Of a DNA stretch of 43,062 bases, positions 9,003-19,800 are shown one piece after another. Position 1 is the first letter of the stretch. Every line of letters starts with the position of its first letter. The notes below the pieces were generated by a model, which was given only the letters and a program-made list of their open reading frames with translations, ran no database searches and had not been told where the DNA came from. The position numbers were made by a program, and so were the translations under genes. Source of the DNA: Oscillospiraceae bacterium (GTDB lineage: Bacteria > Bacillota > Clostridia > Oscillospirales > Oscillospiraceae); contig SVKR01000064.1 of the NCBI GenBank assembly GCA_015068365.1, positions 1-43,062 on the forward strand, read 5' to 3'.

Positions 9003-9398
9003 GGATTAGAGCGCGGCGAGGCGACGATCCAGAACAAGGGCAAGCTGCGGACGATCCTCATTCCTCACGCGCTGGCGAAGAAGCTGGCGGACTACTGCGC
9101 GGAGCGCGGCATCGTCAGCGGCAGCGTGTTCGTCACCCGGACGGGCAAGCCGCTCGACAGGTTGAACATCTGGAAGATGCTCAAAAAGCTGGCGGAGGCG
9201 GCGAAGGTGCTCTCGAAGAAGGTCTTTCCCCACAACCTCCGCCACCTGTTCGCCCGGACGCACTACGCCAAGTTCAAGGACATTGTGAGGCTTGCGGACA
9301 TTCTCGGACACAGCAGCATCGAAACGACACGCATCTATACCGCCCGCAGCGGCAAAGAAGAAAGGCGGCAGCTCGGACAGCTCCGCCTTGTTTTGTAA
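9003..9398 (+). pseudogene. C-terminal fragment of a tyrosine recombinase/integrase
   Basis: ERGEATIQNKGKLRTILIPHALAKKLADYC...PHNLRHLFARTHY...ADILGHSSIETTRIYT: HxxR, LGH and Y motifs present; N-terminal domain and first catalytic Arg missing. Confidence 0.8.
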
Positions 9399-9621
9399 GT
9401 AAAACAGATTGTGCAATATGTGGTAAACGTAGCGCCGCGCCACGCCCGGACAACCACGAAAAGCAGGCGAGAACGCCCCGCGCTAGGGAAAAATCGGATA
9501 TGGCAAAAGCCGGATGGCACAGAAATGGCAATCCGGCAAAATGAAGCTGTCCGAAATAAGCCGAAGTTTCTATTTTTTGCAAAATTATGCTTTCACACTC
9601 CCATATCCCGGAGCGTCGGCT

Positions 9622-10035
9622 TCACTCTGCGAGGATTTTCTTCAGCCGCAGGACATTTTTCCCATCTGCATATTCATAGCACACCTCGTCCATCAGTTTC
9701 TTCACCACGAAGATGCCGAGGCCACCGATGGCGCGCTCGCGGGCTGCTAAAGAGGTGTCAGGCGCTTCTGCTTGCAGCGGATCGAAGGGGATGCCGCTAT
9801 CAAGGAAGGTCAGCGTGACTGCCAGCGGTGTTTGCTCCGCCTCAAAACGCAGCTTAACGCTCCCTACCGCATCGGAATAGGCATAGTGGACGATGTTGCC
9901 GAATACCTCGTCCACGGCGATGTCCATCTGACGGCGCGTATCCAGGGGACAATCCAGCGCCGCCAACTCCGCGTCCACAAAGGCCTTGATCTGCCGAAGA
10001 CTTTTCGGAACAGCGTCAACCGTCAGTTCCTTCAT
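9622..10035 (-). CDS. RsbW/SpoIIAB-like ATP-binding anti-sigma-type serine kinase
   Basis: 137 aa; MDIAVDEVFGNIVHYAY (N box), GGLGIFVVKKLMDEVCYEYADGKNVLRLKK (HATPase_c). Confidence 0.85.
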   Translation of the reverse strand: MKELTVDAVPKSLRQIKAFVDAELAALDCPLDTRRQMDIAVDEVFGNIVHYAYSDAVGSVKLRFEAEQTPLAVTLTFLDSGIPFDPLQAEAPDTSLAARERAIGGLGIFVVKKLMDEVCYEYADGKNVLRLKKILAE

Positions 10036-11533
10036 GGCCGTCCCCCTTCGTCTCCGCCTTGCCGCGATACTCGATGCACATCATCGTGAGATCGTCGACC
10101 TGCTCTGCGCTGCCGGCAAAACGGGCCACCGCCTCGTCCACGGAGCGAAGGACCCCCTCGGGGGGCGCGTCCTTCGCGGCGTTCAGCGCCTGAAGCGTGC
10201 GGTCGATGCCGAAGAGCTCCCTGCCGGCGTTCATGGCCTCCGCCACGCCGTCGGTGTAGACGAACAGCTTCGCTCCCGGCGCCATCGTCAGCGTATAATC
10301 CGTGTATTTCATGCCCTTCATCCCGCCCAGGACGAAGCCGTGCTTGTCCTTGACAAGCTCGTACGTGCCGTCCGATGTTTTCAGAATGGGATATTCGTGT
10401 CCCGCGTTCGCGGCAGTCAGCAGTCCGGTGTTCAAATCGAGGATGCCGAACCAGACCGTGATGAACATTTTCTCCTTGTTGTTCTCACAGATCAGCCGGT
10501 TCACCGTTCCCAGGACCTCCCGGGGGCTGTGGCCCGCTGCAGCCTGCGTCTGGATCATGCTTTTCGCCATCATCATGAACATGGCAGCTGGAATGCCCTT
10601 GCCGGACACGTCCGCAATCACGAGCGCCAGATGGTCGTGATCCACGAAAAAGAAATCATAGAAGTCGCCGCCCACCTCCTTGGCGGGGGTCATGCTGGCA
10701 TAGATATCCACCTCGGGCCGATCCGGAAAGGCCGGAAAAATGTTCGGCAGCATATCCGTCTGAATGCGGGTGGCCAGTGCCAGCTCCGTGTTGACGCGCT
10801 CCTGCTGCACAGTCATGGCAAGGAGATCCCGCCGGTATTCCTCCATCTCCTCCGACAATCTGGTAAGGGTGAAAACATAAAGCACCACCACCATTGCGAC
10901 CAGACCGAAGTTGATCAGAGAAAGGCCATAAAGAAACACCTGCACCACCGCGGCAAGAATGGGCACGACAGAAAACAGAAGGAGTACGATCAGCGTCTTT
11001 CGGTTAAAGTGCTTTCTGCTTCGGACGATCACATAGATCTGAATCACGATGGTCAGCAGTGCAATCAGCACCATAAAGAGATAGCCCGGGCCCCTCTGAT
11101 ACCGGTTGGCCTCATCGAAGGTATAACAGAAGCCGGTGAACTGCGAGACGATCAGAAGAAGAACGGAGAGCACAATCGCCACATTTGCTATCGTCAGGGC
11201 CCGCTTCACGATCCGGTCCTCCGCGCCGATGCAGATGTCGTCAAGATACATATTGAAGCCGTACAGAATGACAGGGTTCAGGAAAAACACCAGAAAATTG
11301 CATACGCGTACCATGTACCAGGCGGCCGCACTGGGATCACCCCGGTAAATGTAGGCGTTCCGGTCCGCAATCAGGAGCACCACCGCGCCGATGTCCATCA
11401 GCAGCAGGGCCTGCTTCTGCTTTTTCGGCATCTGCTTCGTAAAGACCACGAACAACGACGTGGTGGCGCAGATGCCCGACAGGAACAGCATGATGCTCAG
11501 CTGCGCTTGCTTCAAATATTCCATACCGCTCAC
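10016..11533 (-). CDS. Membrane-anchored SpoIIE/RsbU-type PP2C serine phosphatase
   Basis: 505 aa; multi-TM N-terminus, linker QIQTDMLPNIFPAFP-like, then PAKEVGGDFYDFFFVDHDHLALVIADVSGKGIPAAMFMMMAK and FVYTDGVAEAMN. Confidence 0.92.
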   Translation of the reverse strand: MSGMEYLKQAQLSIMLFLSGICATTSLFVVFTKQMPKKQKQALLLMDIGAVVLLIADRNAYIYRGDPSAAAWYMVRVCNFLVFFLNPVILYGFNMYLDDICIGAEDRIVKRALTIANVAIVLSVLLLIVSQFTGFCYTFDEANRYQRGPGYLFMVLIALLTIVIQIYVIVRSRKHFNRKTLIVLLLFSVVPILAAVVQVFLYGLSLINFGLVAMVVVLYVFTLTRLSEEMEEYRRDLLAMTVQQERVNTELALATRIQTDMLPNIFPAFPDRPEVDIYASMTPAKEVGGDFYDFFFVDHDHLALVIADVSGKGIPAAMFMMMAKSMIQTQAAAGHSPREVLGTVNRLICENNKEKMFITVWFGILDLNTGLLTAANAGHEYPILKTSDGTYELVKDKHGFVLGGMKGMKYTDYTLTMAPGAKLFVYTDGVAEAMNAGRELFGIDRTLQALNAAKDAPPEGVLRSVDEAVARFAGSAEQVDDLTMMCIEYRGKAETKGDGHEGTDG

Positions 11534-11835
11534 TCGACCGCCAGAACGTCCACAAAGCCCGTGATCTCGAAAATGTTGCGGATTGTACTGTTCATGTTCA
11601 CTACACGCACCTTCTCTGCGCCCTTCTCCTCCAGGGCCTGCTCTGCGGCCAGCAGAACGCGCAATCCGGCGGAGGAGATGTATTCGAGCTTTTCAAAATC
11701 CAGGGTCAGGGATTGCGCCTCGTCCAGCAACGGCTCCAGCATATCTTCAAAATCCGGGGAGCTCAGGGTGTCGAGTTCCCCTTCCAGTGCGATCAGCAGC
11801 ACACCGTTATCCAGTTTCTTTTCCACATTCAGCAT
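11530..11835 (-). CDS. STAS-domain anti-sigma-factor-antagonist-like protein
   Basis: Start taken at 11835 (MLNVEKKLDNGVLLIALEGELDT); LTLDFEKLEYISSAGLRVLL contains the phosphorylatable Ser motif. Confidence 0.88.
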   Translation of the reverse strand: MLNVEKKLDNGVLLIALEGELDTLSSPDFEDMLEPLLDEAQSLTLDFEKLEYISSAGLRVLLAAEQALEEKGAEKVRVVNMNSTIRNIFEITGFVDVLAVE

Positions 11836-11875
11836 AGCGTTACCTCTTTTCCAGTACAGATTTGTATCCGTCTTC

Positions 11876-14059
11876 TCATGTGTCCAACCGCTGTCGGGCC
11901 ACCAACTCGGCGAACAGGCCGTTTTGGGCAATCAGCTCGTCATAGCTACCGTCCTCGATAATCTTTCCCTGATCCAGCACCAGGATGCGGTCGCAGTTTT
12001 TGATGGTGGAAAGGCGGTGGGCGATGATAATGCGGGTGCTTTTCAGGCCGTCCAACGCCTCGGACACCAACTTCTGAGTTTTGTTGTCCAAGGCGCTGGT
12101 CGCTTCATCGAACATGAGGATCTTCGGTTTCGGCGCCACGGCGCGGGCAATCATCAACCGCTGCTTCTGCCCGCCGGAGATGCCGCCCTGACCCTCGGAG
12201 ATCACGGTCTGCATCCCCATGGGCATGGCGCGGATATCGTCGGCGATACCTGCCATTTCTGCGGCCTCCCAAGCCGCATCCAGACTTAGCTCCGGCGCGG
12301 AAATCACGATGTTCGAATAGATGTCCACCTGGAACAGGCTGCCGTCCTGGGTCACGGCGCCGATGCGCCGCCGCAGAGAGCGGAGGTCCAACTTCGTCAT
12401 GTCCCTGCCGTCGTAGTAGATGGCGCCCTTTTCCGGAGTTTCAAAGCCTAAGAGCAGCCGCATAAGCGTGGATTTACCGCAACCCGTGGTGCCGACGATG
12501 GCGACGTATTCCCCGGCACGGATTTTCAAATCCATGCCGTACACCACCCAGGGCATGGTATCCGTATAGCGGAAACAGACGTTGGACAGTTCGATGCTGC
12601 CGGAAAGGCGCGTGACCATCTCCTTTTGCTCCGAGGCCTCCGGCTCCGTCTTCAAAATCGGCTCCGCCATATCCAGAATGGGCTTGATGTTTGCCATCGT
12701 GAGGGCCACGGCGCTGAGCGCGGAGAATGCGCCCATGACCGCGCCGAAGGCGGCGTTGAAGGCAATGTATTCCGAGGCGGAAACGCCGGCCTTCACGGCA
12801 AGGAAGTAGAGCAGCTTCGTTCCCGCCAGAGAAACCGCCGTGGCGATCACGCCGCTGACCCTCAGGAACAGAGGCCGGTTATAGATCAGCTCTGACGCCT
12901 CGGCATAGGAGTTCGCCCAGCGCGCAAATGCGCGTTTTTCCGCGCCGGCCAGCTTGATCTTCTGTACGCCGTTGATCAACGCGTAGCTGACGCCGTTGTT
13001 CTTTGCGCTCGCCTCCATTGCCAGGCGGTTGTACTTGATCTGCATCAGCGATGCGACGATGCTCAGGCCGACTGTGACGACAATGATCGCCAGACTCGGC
13101 GCTACCAGTGCCGGGGCGTAACGGAAGATCTGTGTGATGTACAGCAGGCTGGTCAGGCTTGCCAGCCCGGCGGACAAAATGCTGGCCACCAGCAGAGAGC
13201 AGAGCTCGCTGACCGAGCTTAGGCGGCTGGACAGCTCGCCGGAGGAATACTGGCGGAAGAAGGGCGGCGGCAGATTCATCATGCGCGATATGACCGCCGC
13301 CTCCACCGAAAGCGAAGTTTTGAGCTGCAGACGGTTCAGGGCGAGGGCGCGCACGGCGTCGATCAGCAGGCGCGAGATCGTGACGCAGGCGATGAACACC
13401 GCTGTTCCCAGCAGGAGCGTGACGCTGCCGCTGTCCAGTACGAATCCGGTCAGCAGCCTGGTCGCCTTCGGCATCAGCATTCCGGCCAGCGTAACCAGCA
13501 GCGTCTGCCCCGCAACTATCACGAGATCCGATGCATTCATGCAACTGTTCAGGTATTTCAGCAGGTCGGGGATGCCCAGCGCCCGCTGGGGCAGCGGACG
13601 GTAAAAGCAGATCGCGTCCGGCTGCAGCGCCGCCGCCGTCTTTTTGTCCAGCGTGACGTGCGCGCCCGTGGCAGGGTCCCTGTACCAGTAGCCGGAAAAG
13701 GGCTTCGGCAGCAGCGCCATGGCCATCCCATCTTCCCGGCGGAAGGCAAGAATGGGGCCGATGGCGTCCCGATACCAGTTTTCCTCCAGGCGGATGTTCC
13801 GACGCATGATCCCATGGGGGCGCAGGCAGTATTCCAGCTGCTCCTCCAAGTCCTTGACGCTGTCGGGGATCTCGGCGGGCCTGAATCGGTAATATTTCAG
13901 TATTTCATCTATGGCGGCCTTGGAGATCAGCCGCCCATCCTCCATCACCTGTGCGCTGGATTTGCCCAGCACGACGGAGGCCATGCGGAAAATGGATTCC
14001 TCGAAGACGCTCTCGTCGCTCTGCTTGCGCTGGCGGACCTGTTTGTCAAACCATCCCAT
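11876..14059 (-). CDS. ABC exporter permease/ATPase, NHLP-bacteriocin-export type (no peptidase domain)
   Basis: 727 aa; Walker A GTTGCGKS, signature ISGGQKQRLMIARA, Walker B ILMFDEATSALD; long unusual N-terminal domain. Confidence 0.88.
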   Translation of the reverse strand: MGWFDKQVRQRKQSDESVFEESIFRMASVVLGKSSAQVMEDGRLISKAAIDEILKYYRFRPAEIPDSVKDLEEQLEYCLRPHGIMRRNIRLEENWYRDAIGPILAFRREDGMAMALLPKPFSGYWYRDPATGAHVTLDKKTAAALQPDAICFYRPLPQRALGIPDLLKYLNSCMNASDLVIVAGQTLLVTLAGMLMPKATRLLTGFVLDSGSVTLLLGTAVFIACVTISRLLIDAVRALALNRLQLKTSLSVEAAVISRMMNLPPPFFRQYSSGELSSRLSSVSELCSLLVASILSAGLASLTSLLYITQIFRYAPALVAPSLAIIVVTVGLSIVASLMQIKYNRLAMEASAKNNGVSYALINGVQKIKLAGAEKRAFARWANSYAEASELIYNRPLFLRVSGVIATAVSLAGTKLLYFLAVKAGVSASEYIAFNAAFGAVMGAFSALSAVALTMANIKPILDMAEPILKTEPEASEQKEMVTRLSGSIELSNVCFRYTDTMPWVVYGMDLKIRAGEYVAIVGTTGCGKSTLMRLLLGFETPEKGAIYYDGRDMTKLDLRSLRRRIGAVTQDGSLFQVDIYSNIVISAPELSLDAAWEAAEMAGIADDIRAMPMGMQTVISEGQGGISGGQKQRLMIARAVAPKPKILMFDEATSALDNKTQKLVSEALDGLKSTRIIIAHRLSTIKNCDRILVLDQGKIIEDGSYDELIAQNGLFAELVARQRLDT

Positions 14060-14073
14060 CGCTCCGCCTCCCC

Positions 14074-16245
14074 TCAGTCATTGGAGATGAGCTCGGCGTA
14101 GAGTCCGCCGCGCGCATACAGCTCTTCATGCGTGCCGCGCTCGACCACCTTGCCTTGGTCAAGCACAATGATCTCGTCGCAGTCGCGGATAGTAGACAGA
14201 CGGTGGGCGATGACGATGCAGGTGATGCCGCGCTTTTTCACGGCCTTTACCAGCTCGTATTCCGTCTTTGCGTCCAATGCGGAGGTGGCCTCGTCCATGA
14301 TGATAACGGACGGATCCTGGGCCAGCACGCGGGCAATCTCCAGCCGCTGCCGCTGGCCGCCGGAGAGATCCCTGCCGCCCTCCGTCAGAGTGCCGTAAAA
14401 TCCGCCGGGGCGCGCCATAATATCGTCATAGATCTGTGCGTCATGGGCGGCGAGGATCATTTCGAAATCCTTAATGGAATCGTCCCACATCTTGATGTTA
14501 TTGGCGATGGTGTCCTCGAAAAGCACGATGTCCTGATCCACCACCGCCACGGAACTGGTAAACACCGTCCGATCGATCTCACCGATGTGCTTCCCGTCAA
14601 AGAGGATCTCGCCGCTCCAGGGCTGGTACAGCCCGGAGATCAGTTTCGAGAGCGTGGATTTGCCGCAGCCGGAGGTACCGACAAAGGCCACGCGGCTGCC
14701 AGGCTTCATGGACATGGAAAAATGCTCGATCAGCGGTTTTCCCAGCCGGCAATAGCCGAAAGAAACATCCCGGAGCTCTACCTTGCCGCGGAGCTTGGAG
14801 TAGTCGATGTCATCCCGCAGGGGCGCGTCCGAGAAGCTCCCGTCCGAGGGATATTCCATTACGTCCTCGACGCGCTCCATCTGCGTGCGCATCTCCTGAA
14901 TGGTCTGCCCGGCGGTGATCAGCGTCATGGCGGGCGCGGTAAAGGCGCTCAGGAAGCCCTGGAACGACAGGATCATGCCCAGCGTGAATCGCCCCTGCAT
15001 GGCCAGCCACACGCCCATCACCAGCACGGCAGAGCTTGCCAGCGAGTTGAGCAGCGTCGGGATCATACCGAGGTACTGGTTGATTTTGGCGAATTTGACG
15101 CCGGCCGCGTTCACGGACGCCTGATAGCCGGCCCACTTCTGAAAGTAGCCGTTTTCGGCGCCGCTGGCCTTGATGGTCTCCACCATTTGCACGCCGGAGA
15201 CGGTGGCGGCGGCAAGCTTGCCGCTGTCGCGGGTCTGCGCGCGGGTGATGTTGACGCGCTTTTTCGAGATGTAGTGCGACACCAGCAGATTTACCGCAAT
15301 GGTCACGAGGCCGACGATGGTCAGGGAAACGCTGTAGCGCAGCATGACCGCCAGATAAAAGACCATCATGACCGTATTGAGCAGCAGCGGCGCGAGGGTG
15401 TTCACCAGCGTTTCCGCGATAGAGGCGTTGGTGCTCTGCCGCTGCAGAATGTCCCCACTCATCCGCTGAGAGAAAAACTCCATCGGAAGCCGCAGCACCT
15501 TCCACATATAGGAACTGCTGCCCACCAGGGCCATTTTGCCGTTGATCTTAATGCTGTAGACCGCCTGCACCCAGGCCGCGGCAATCTGTGCCAGGCCCAT
15601 CACCGCCATCAGCCCCAGAAAAGGCAACAGCATTTCCCGGTTTTCCCCGGTGAGCAGTCGATCCATGAAGAAGCGAGAGAAAACCGGATTGATGATGCCG
15701 AAGAGATAGCCGATCGCGGCGGAGAGCATCACGAAGGCCACGGCGGCCCCCGCCCCGGTCAGGCGCTTGCGGGCAAACTCCAGCGTGCTCTTCCTCCTGC
15801 CGCCGGGCTCAAAACCCGCATCCGGCGCGATCTGCAGGCAGATGCCGGTGAAGGCGCGGTCAAAGTCTTCCATGGGGACTCGGACTTCGCCCCTGGCGGG
15901 GTCGTTGATGCAGGCATAGCCGCGCCGAAAGCCGCAAAGTACGACGAAGTGATTGAAGTTCCAGTGGATGATGCAGGGATACGTCACCTTGGTCTTGATG
16001 GCGCCCAGCTCACAGCGGAAGCCCTGGGCCTTGAAGCCGTAGCTCCGCGCGGCGACCACGACGTTCCTGGCGCTGGAGCCGTCGCGGGAAACGCCGCAGT
16101 CCAGGCGCACCTGCTCCAGCGGCACCCATTTATCGTAATAGGCCATCACCATCGCAAGTGCAGCCGCGCCGCATTCCAGCGCCTCCATCTGCATCACGAC
16201 GGGGACCCTGACATGCCCTTTTGTGACGGGCTGCTTGCTCTTCAT
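14074..16245 (-). CDS. C39 peptidase-containing ABC exporter (NHLP-type peptidase/permease/ATPase)
   Basis: 723 aa; C39 Cys box MEALECGAAALAMVMAYY, His box IIHWNFNHFVVLCG, Asp INDPARG; Walker A GTSGCGKS, LSGGQRQRLEIARVLAQDPSVIIMDEATSALD. Confidence 0.93.
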   Translation of the reverse strand: MKSKQPVTKGHVRVPVVMQMEALECGAAALAMVMAYYDKWVPLEQVRLDCGVSRDGSSARNVVVAARSYGFKAQGFRCELGAIKTKVTYPCIIHWNFNHFVVLCGFRRGYACINDPARGEVRVPMEDFDRAFTGICLQIAPDAGFEPGGRRKSTLEFARKRLTGAGAAVAFVMLSAAIGYLFGIINPVFSRFFMDRLLTGENREMLLPFLGLMAVMGLAQIAAAWVQAVYSIKINGKMALVGSSSYMWKVLRLPMEFFSQRMSGDILQRQSTNASIAETLVNTLAPLLLNTVMMVFYLAVMLRYSVSLTIVGLVTIAVNLLVSHYISKKRVNITRAQTRDSGKLAAATVSGVQMVETIKASGAENGYFQKWAGYQASVNAAGVKFAKINQYLGMIPTLLNSLASSAVLVMGVWLAMQGRFTLGMILSFQGFLSAFTAPAMTLITAGQTIQEMRTQMERVEDVMEYPSDGSFSDAPLRDDIDYSKLRGKVELRDVSFGYCRLGKPLIEHFSMSMKPGSRVAFVGTSGCGKSTLSKLISGLYQPWSGEILFDGKHIGEIDRTVFTSSVAVVDQDIVLFEDTIANNIKMWDDSIKDFEMILAAHDAQIYDDIMARPGGFYGTLTEGGRDLSGGQRQRLEIARVLAQDPSVIIMDEATSALDAKTEYELVKAVKKRGITCIVIAHRLSTIRDCDEIIVLDQGKVVERGTHEELYARGGLYAELISND

Positions 16246-16257
16246 TCCGCGTCCCTC

Positions 16258-16677
16258 TCAGTTGAACAGAAGCCGGATAATCTGCGTGCGCTTGTATTGT
16301 ACCGTCGCCTCATATGTGCCGTTTGCGAGTGCGGTCTCCGCCTGGGCGAACAGCCTCCCGTCGGCGCCATGGCCAACGCTGATAATGGGAGAGGCGGTGT
16401 CGCCAACGGTGACGCTCATGCCGGCTTCCACGTTCTTTTCCAGCGCCGGGTCGTCAAAGCGCACCGTCATGACGCCGTCGTCCACCGCAGCGACGCCGCT
16501 GACGGAGCTGCCGATATAGGTAAGGCTGGCCCAGATCAGCGTTCCGACAAGCAGCAGCACCACCGCCGCCAGGACGATCCAGACGGAAAGATTCGTAACG
16601 CGCAGATAGTCGTTGAGCTGCTCCGGGGAGGAAATGCGCTCCACGCTGGCTTTTCTGTAGACTGACGCTTGCTCCAT
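16258..16677 (-). CDS. Short HlyD/NHLM-type membrane-fusion-like secretion protein
   Basis: Start at 16677 with GGAGG RBS; YRKASVERISSPEQLNDYLRVTNLSVWIVLAAVVLLLVGTLIWASL then a short periplasmic-adaptor-like region. Confidence 0.7.
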   Translation of the reverse strand: MEQASVYRKASVERISSPEQLNDYLRVTNLSVWIVLAAVVLLLVGTLIWASLTYIGSSVSGVAAVDDGVMTVRFDDPALEKNVEAGMSVTVGDTASPIISVGHGADGRLFAQAETALANGTYEATVQYKRTQIIRLLFN

Positions 16678-16739
16678 GACAATGCCTCCGAAACAGAAAC
16701 GGCGCACGCCGCTCCGATATATATACCAATCCATATTTT

Positions 16740-16794
16740 ATTATAAGACGAACCGGGAAAAAAACAAGAGGAGGTCACAAAATGTGGCCTCCTC
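16740..16794 (-). promoter_or_regulatory. Predicted promoter of the exporter/partner-switch operon with upstream palindrome
   Basis: Minus strand: GAGGAGGCCACATTTTGTGACCTCCTC (16794-16768), TTGTTT (16767-16762), N16, TATAAT (16745-16740). May double as terminator of the SLH gene. Confidence 0.65.
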
Positions 16795-16870
16795 CCGCTT
16801 CTTTTTTTCTGTTTTCAACCCTTAGCGGCGCTGTTTCGGCTGTGCGCAGAAGGAATTCCCTCCTGCCGGT

Positions 16871-19800
16871 TTACCCGACGATCAGCTTCACCAGGCGCTC
16901 GACCAGGGTGGCAACCTCGGCGCGGGTGGCCTCGCCGCCGGGGTTCAGGGCGCCGTTTTCATCGCCCCGGAACAGCCCGACGCTGACCGCCCACTGCATG
17001 GCGTCCTGCGCCCACGGGGAGGTCTCGCCGCCGTCCGGGAAGCCCGCCAGCGATGCGCTGCCGCTGACGTCCAGCTTCATGTGCTTCATGAAGCGGTACA
17101 GCATGGTGGCGATCTGTTCGCGCGTCACGGGCGCGTCGGGCTCAAAGCCTTTGTCCGTGCCGGTGACGACGCCTGCGGCGCCTGCCCATATCGCAGCCTC
17201 CGCAAACCACGCGTTTGCCGCCACGTCGCCGAACCGCGTCCCGCCCACCGGGGCTTTCTCGCCGGAGATACGCATCAGCACCGTCGCCATCATGGCGCGG
17301 GACATGGTCTTTCCCGGTTCAAAGCCCTGATCGGTGCCCCGGAAGATGCCGCGGCCGGTCACGAAGTCCACCGCGCCGGCAAACCAGTCGGCGGCGTTCA
17401 CATCGTTGAAGGTCATCGGCCTGGCGTCCACCATCTTCACCGTGGCATCGGCGGGGACCAGAGCATAGGCGACGCCGTTTTCGATATAGGACAGCGTCAC
17501 GACCTCTTCGCTTCCATCCTCTTTGACGATCACCGGCACCTGCCCGGCCTGCGCGGGCAGCTCGACCCTGACGGTTTTCGGTTCGGGCTTTTTCGTATCG
17601 CCGGAGGGAACGGGCGGATAATAGGGTGCCTCGACAGTCACGTCGGGAATGAATTCCTCGTCTGCCGTTTTGCTCGACAAGAGCAGTTTGCCGTCTTGCT
17701 GCGGATAAAACTCAAAGTACTCGTCGTCATTGTAAATCACCGCGATGCCGTCTCCCTCAGAGGCAAAGGTGAAGCCTTCCTCCGGGACGAGGACCAGCTC
17801 ATAGCGGTAAGTCCCGGCGTAGGGGGCGGTGGGGTTCTTGCTGGAGATGACCGCGCCGTCGCTGATTCGGACCCAGCGTTCCTCCTCCACCTTCACAATG
17901 GACTGGGGCAACGCCTTGGCGGTGAAACGGACGGGTGTGCCGTAGGAAAGCGCGGTGTCGATGCCCGAGAGGCTCAGGGCTCTGATCTCTCCGGAGGCAA
18001 GCGCCAGAATATGCTTCTGGTTTTTGTTGGCAATCAGTTCGCCCGTTGCCTGGCTGGTTTCCGAGCCGTCGGGATCCACGCTGTATTCGATGTAGGGCGC
18101 GGTGAGCTTGACGCTTCCGATGGGGCTTTCGGCGTCGGAGACGGCGCCGATGGCCGCCGTCTGTCCGCTGGCGCCCAGTTGTCCTTTGGTGACGTCGATC
18201 GCGGGGTTCCTGCCTTCACTGTTATTCATCAGGATACCGCATCCGCCTTCCCCTTCCGCGATGGCGGCGATGGTGCCGCCGGTGGTCAGCGTTCCCACGT
18301 TGCCGATCGCAACGGAGAGCTTTGCCTCGTCCGCGTATGCCGACAGGACGCATTTTTCCGCCACGGAGACCGTGCCGGGCGCTTCCGTGTCGTCAAAGTA
18401 CACGCCGGCGCTTCCGCTGTCCGATCCGTAAGCATTTGCATACACTTTTGCTTTTCCTGTCAGGGTGAGGCTGAGATTCTCCCCGTATAGAAAGACGCCG
18501 ATGGCAAAGTCAGAGCCCGCCGCGCCGGTGCCATGCAGTTCCGCGCAGTTCAGGGTTATATCGCCCTCAGCGCAGACGCCGATGCTGTTCCCGTAGCCGT
18601 GTTCTTCCTTTGCCTGGCCGCCGGCGGCATAGACCTCCGCCCCGTCGGAAAGTGAAATCGCGCTCTGCGTTTCTTCGTGCAGACAAACATAGACGCCGTA
18701 GCTGCTGCCGTTCGTCACATTGCCGCCGTCGGCATCCAGCCGGAGAATGGCGGTTCCGCCTTCTCCATCCATCTGAAGGCGGCCGTTTTCGATCTCCACG
18801 CCGGCGCTCTCATATGTGGCGTTGCCGCCGGCAGCCTCGAGCCGGCTGCCCTTGCTGATGTGCAGCAGGACGCCCTGATTTGAATAGGATTCGAGATAGA
18901 CGCCGGCGCTGAAGTCCCCCGCATCGCCGCCGCTGGAGTGCACCTGGCTGTCGCCGTCCATCACCACGTTGCCCTCCGAGTAGAGACCATAGCTCTCGCC
19001 CTGCGGCGCTTTGCCGCCATAAGCGTACACCGTGCCGTCGGCGCTGACATCCATGCCCTTCTCCACGCAGAGGCCAACGCTGTCGCCTTTTAACGCCTTG
19101 CCGCCGCGGGCATATACCGCGCCGTAAACGAGATATTCCTTGTCAAGCTCGAAATCGTACTCGTCGATCTCCACGCCCGCGCCGGAAGCGGCGATTTCCC
19201 CGGCGTAAACGCCGTAGCTGTCACCGGCTGCCGTTTCGCCGCCGAAGCACCACAGCGAGCCGCCGTCTTCCACCGTGATCTTCTCGGCCTGGACGCCGGT
19301 ACTGTCGCCTTGGCTGGCTTCGCCCTGCGCATCGCCGCCGATGCCGAGGATCAGGCCGCCGGGCTGGACGGTCATGTCCCCCCAGGCATAGACGCCATAG
19401 CTTTCGCCGTCGTTCATGCCGCCGCTGACGCCATACAGCGCGCCGTCTTTTTCCACTGTGATATCATCCATGGACCAGACGCCGTAGTTGGAGCTGTCGC
19501 CGTCTGTCGTTCCTTCGCTCTCGCCGTATATTTCTCCATCGGCGCTGACGGTGATCGCGCCGTAGGCCTCTACCGCGTAGCTCTCGCCCGTGGCCTTGCC
19601 GGCATACGCAGAGAGCATGCCGTCGACAAGGTCGATCTTTTCAGCGGTTATGCCGTAGCTGCTTCTGCACGCTTCGCCTTCGATGCCGGAACCGCTGTAC
19701 ACTCCGAGATAGCTATCGCCTTCCACCGACAGATCTCCGCACTGCGTGCCGTAGGAATACGTGCCCCCGGCGCTGTGTGCATGCACAACGCTGTCGTCCT

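Noticed and set aside
9986-12289. 767-aa plus-strand ORF
   Set aside because: Antisense to SpoIIE/STAS/ABC genes, which have clear motifs; no recognisable domain.
13951-16665. 904-aa plus-strand ORF
   Set aside because: Antisense to the C39 ABC exporter and HlyD-like genes; composition artefact.
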